14,970 nt of DNA from Alphaproteobacteria bacterium (GTDB lineage Bacteria; Pseudomonadota; Alphaproteobacteria; UBA3830), in assembly GCA_025998595.1 (NCBI GenBank), contig BNWE01000029.1, forward strand, positions 1 to 14,970, given 5' to 3'. Shown here piece by piece: positions 14,840-14,970 of the stretch. A model generated the notes under the pieces. That model was given only the letters and a program-made list of their open reading frames with translations, was not told where the DNA came from and ran no database searches. The position numbers were made by a program, and so were the translations under genes. The number at the start of each line of letters is the position of its first letter. Position 1 is the stretch's first letter.

Positions 14840-14970
14840 TGCCCCCCGTTTTTTAGACCAGCACCCGAGAGCGGAAGAAAATGGTTATAATTGAGTATTA
14901 AGAAAAGGATAATAAAATATGAGCAAACAATATAGCGCGCAATTTAAATCAGAGGTTGCATTGGTAGCGA
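14840..14970 (+). mobile_element. 5' end of an IS3-family-like insertion sequence, cut by the window edge
   Basis: TGCCCCCCGTTTTTTAGACC at 14840-14859 has the form of an IS3-type left inverted repeat: TG start, C-run, then a TTAGACC-like segment. A ribosome-binding site AAGGA (14905-14909) and a transposase OrfA start follow. The right end is beyond the window. The exact first base could be slightly upstream. Confidence 0.6.
14919..14970 (+). CDS. IS3-family transposase OrfA, N-terminal fragment
   Basis: Seventeen codons are visible, MSKQYSAQFKSEVALVA, continuing past the window end. This is the usual start of the helix-turn-helix OrfA of IS3-family elements, where YSxxFKxxVALxA is common. 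AAGGA lies nine bases before the ATG. Whether the gene is intact cannot be seen. Confidence 0.7.
   Translation, partial: MSKQYSAQFKSEVALVA

Overview
The window looks like chromosomal DNA of an alphaproteobacterium with moderately low GC. Two conserved gene runs support this: ruvA-ruvB-tolQ-tolR-tolA-tolB, and envC-like/ctpA/divergent polysaccharide deacetylase/rppH, an order I know from alphaproteobacteria. The A/T-leaning codon use, a secreted orphan protein and decayed insertion sequences would suit a host-associated lineage such as Holosporales. That placement is inference; no rRNA or other marker is present.

Layout. 1-152 is non-coding and carries a palindromic, repeat-like sequence. 153-6845 is a tight plus-strand run: Holliday-junction branch migration (ruvA, ruvB), the Tol envelope machine (tolQ, tolR, tolA, tolB) and the replication-fork AAA+ ATPase rarA. 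Junctions are short or overlapping, except for a 122-bp tolA-tolB gap that holds a decayed copy of the tolA 3' end. ybgC and pal, the usual flanks of the tol genes, are missing here. 6846-7075 is a structured, T-rich spacer with a possible pseudoknot and a promoter. 7076-7774 encodes an unrecognised secreted protein, followed by a strong terminator. A good promoter at 7968-7996 precedes a second run (8022-14112) in which every junction overlaps or is 1 nt: galU, ugd, a degenerate LytM/EnvC-like activator, the S41 protease ctpA, a divergent polysaccharide deacetylase-like protein and rppH. 14115-14416 is a 302-bp MITE-like element with 29-bp perfect terminal inverted repeats. 14428-14970 is an insertion-sequence graveyard: two truncated minus-strand transposase C-termini of apparently different families, then the intact 5' end of an IS3-type element that runs off the window.

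How the genes fit together. Most of the window serves the cell envelope. Tol-Pal energises outer-membrane constriction at division. The EnvC-like protein would activate septal amidases, CtpA would process periplasmic proteins, and GalU and Ugd supply UDP-glucose and UDP-glucuronate for surface polysaccharide. RuvAB and RarA add DNA-repair functions. I see no defence system, CRISPR array or secondary-metabolite cluster. The most unusual items are the TonB-like Pro-Glu tandem repeat inside TolA, the tolA tail duplication, the orphan secreted gene with its structured leader, and the MITE-like element that may supply the operon's terminator.
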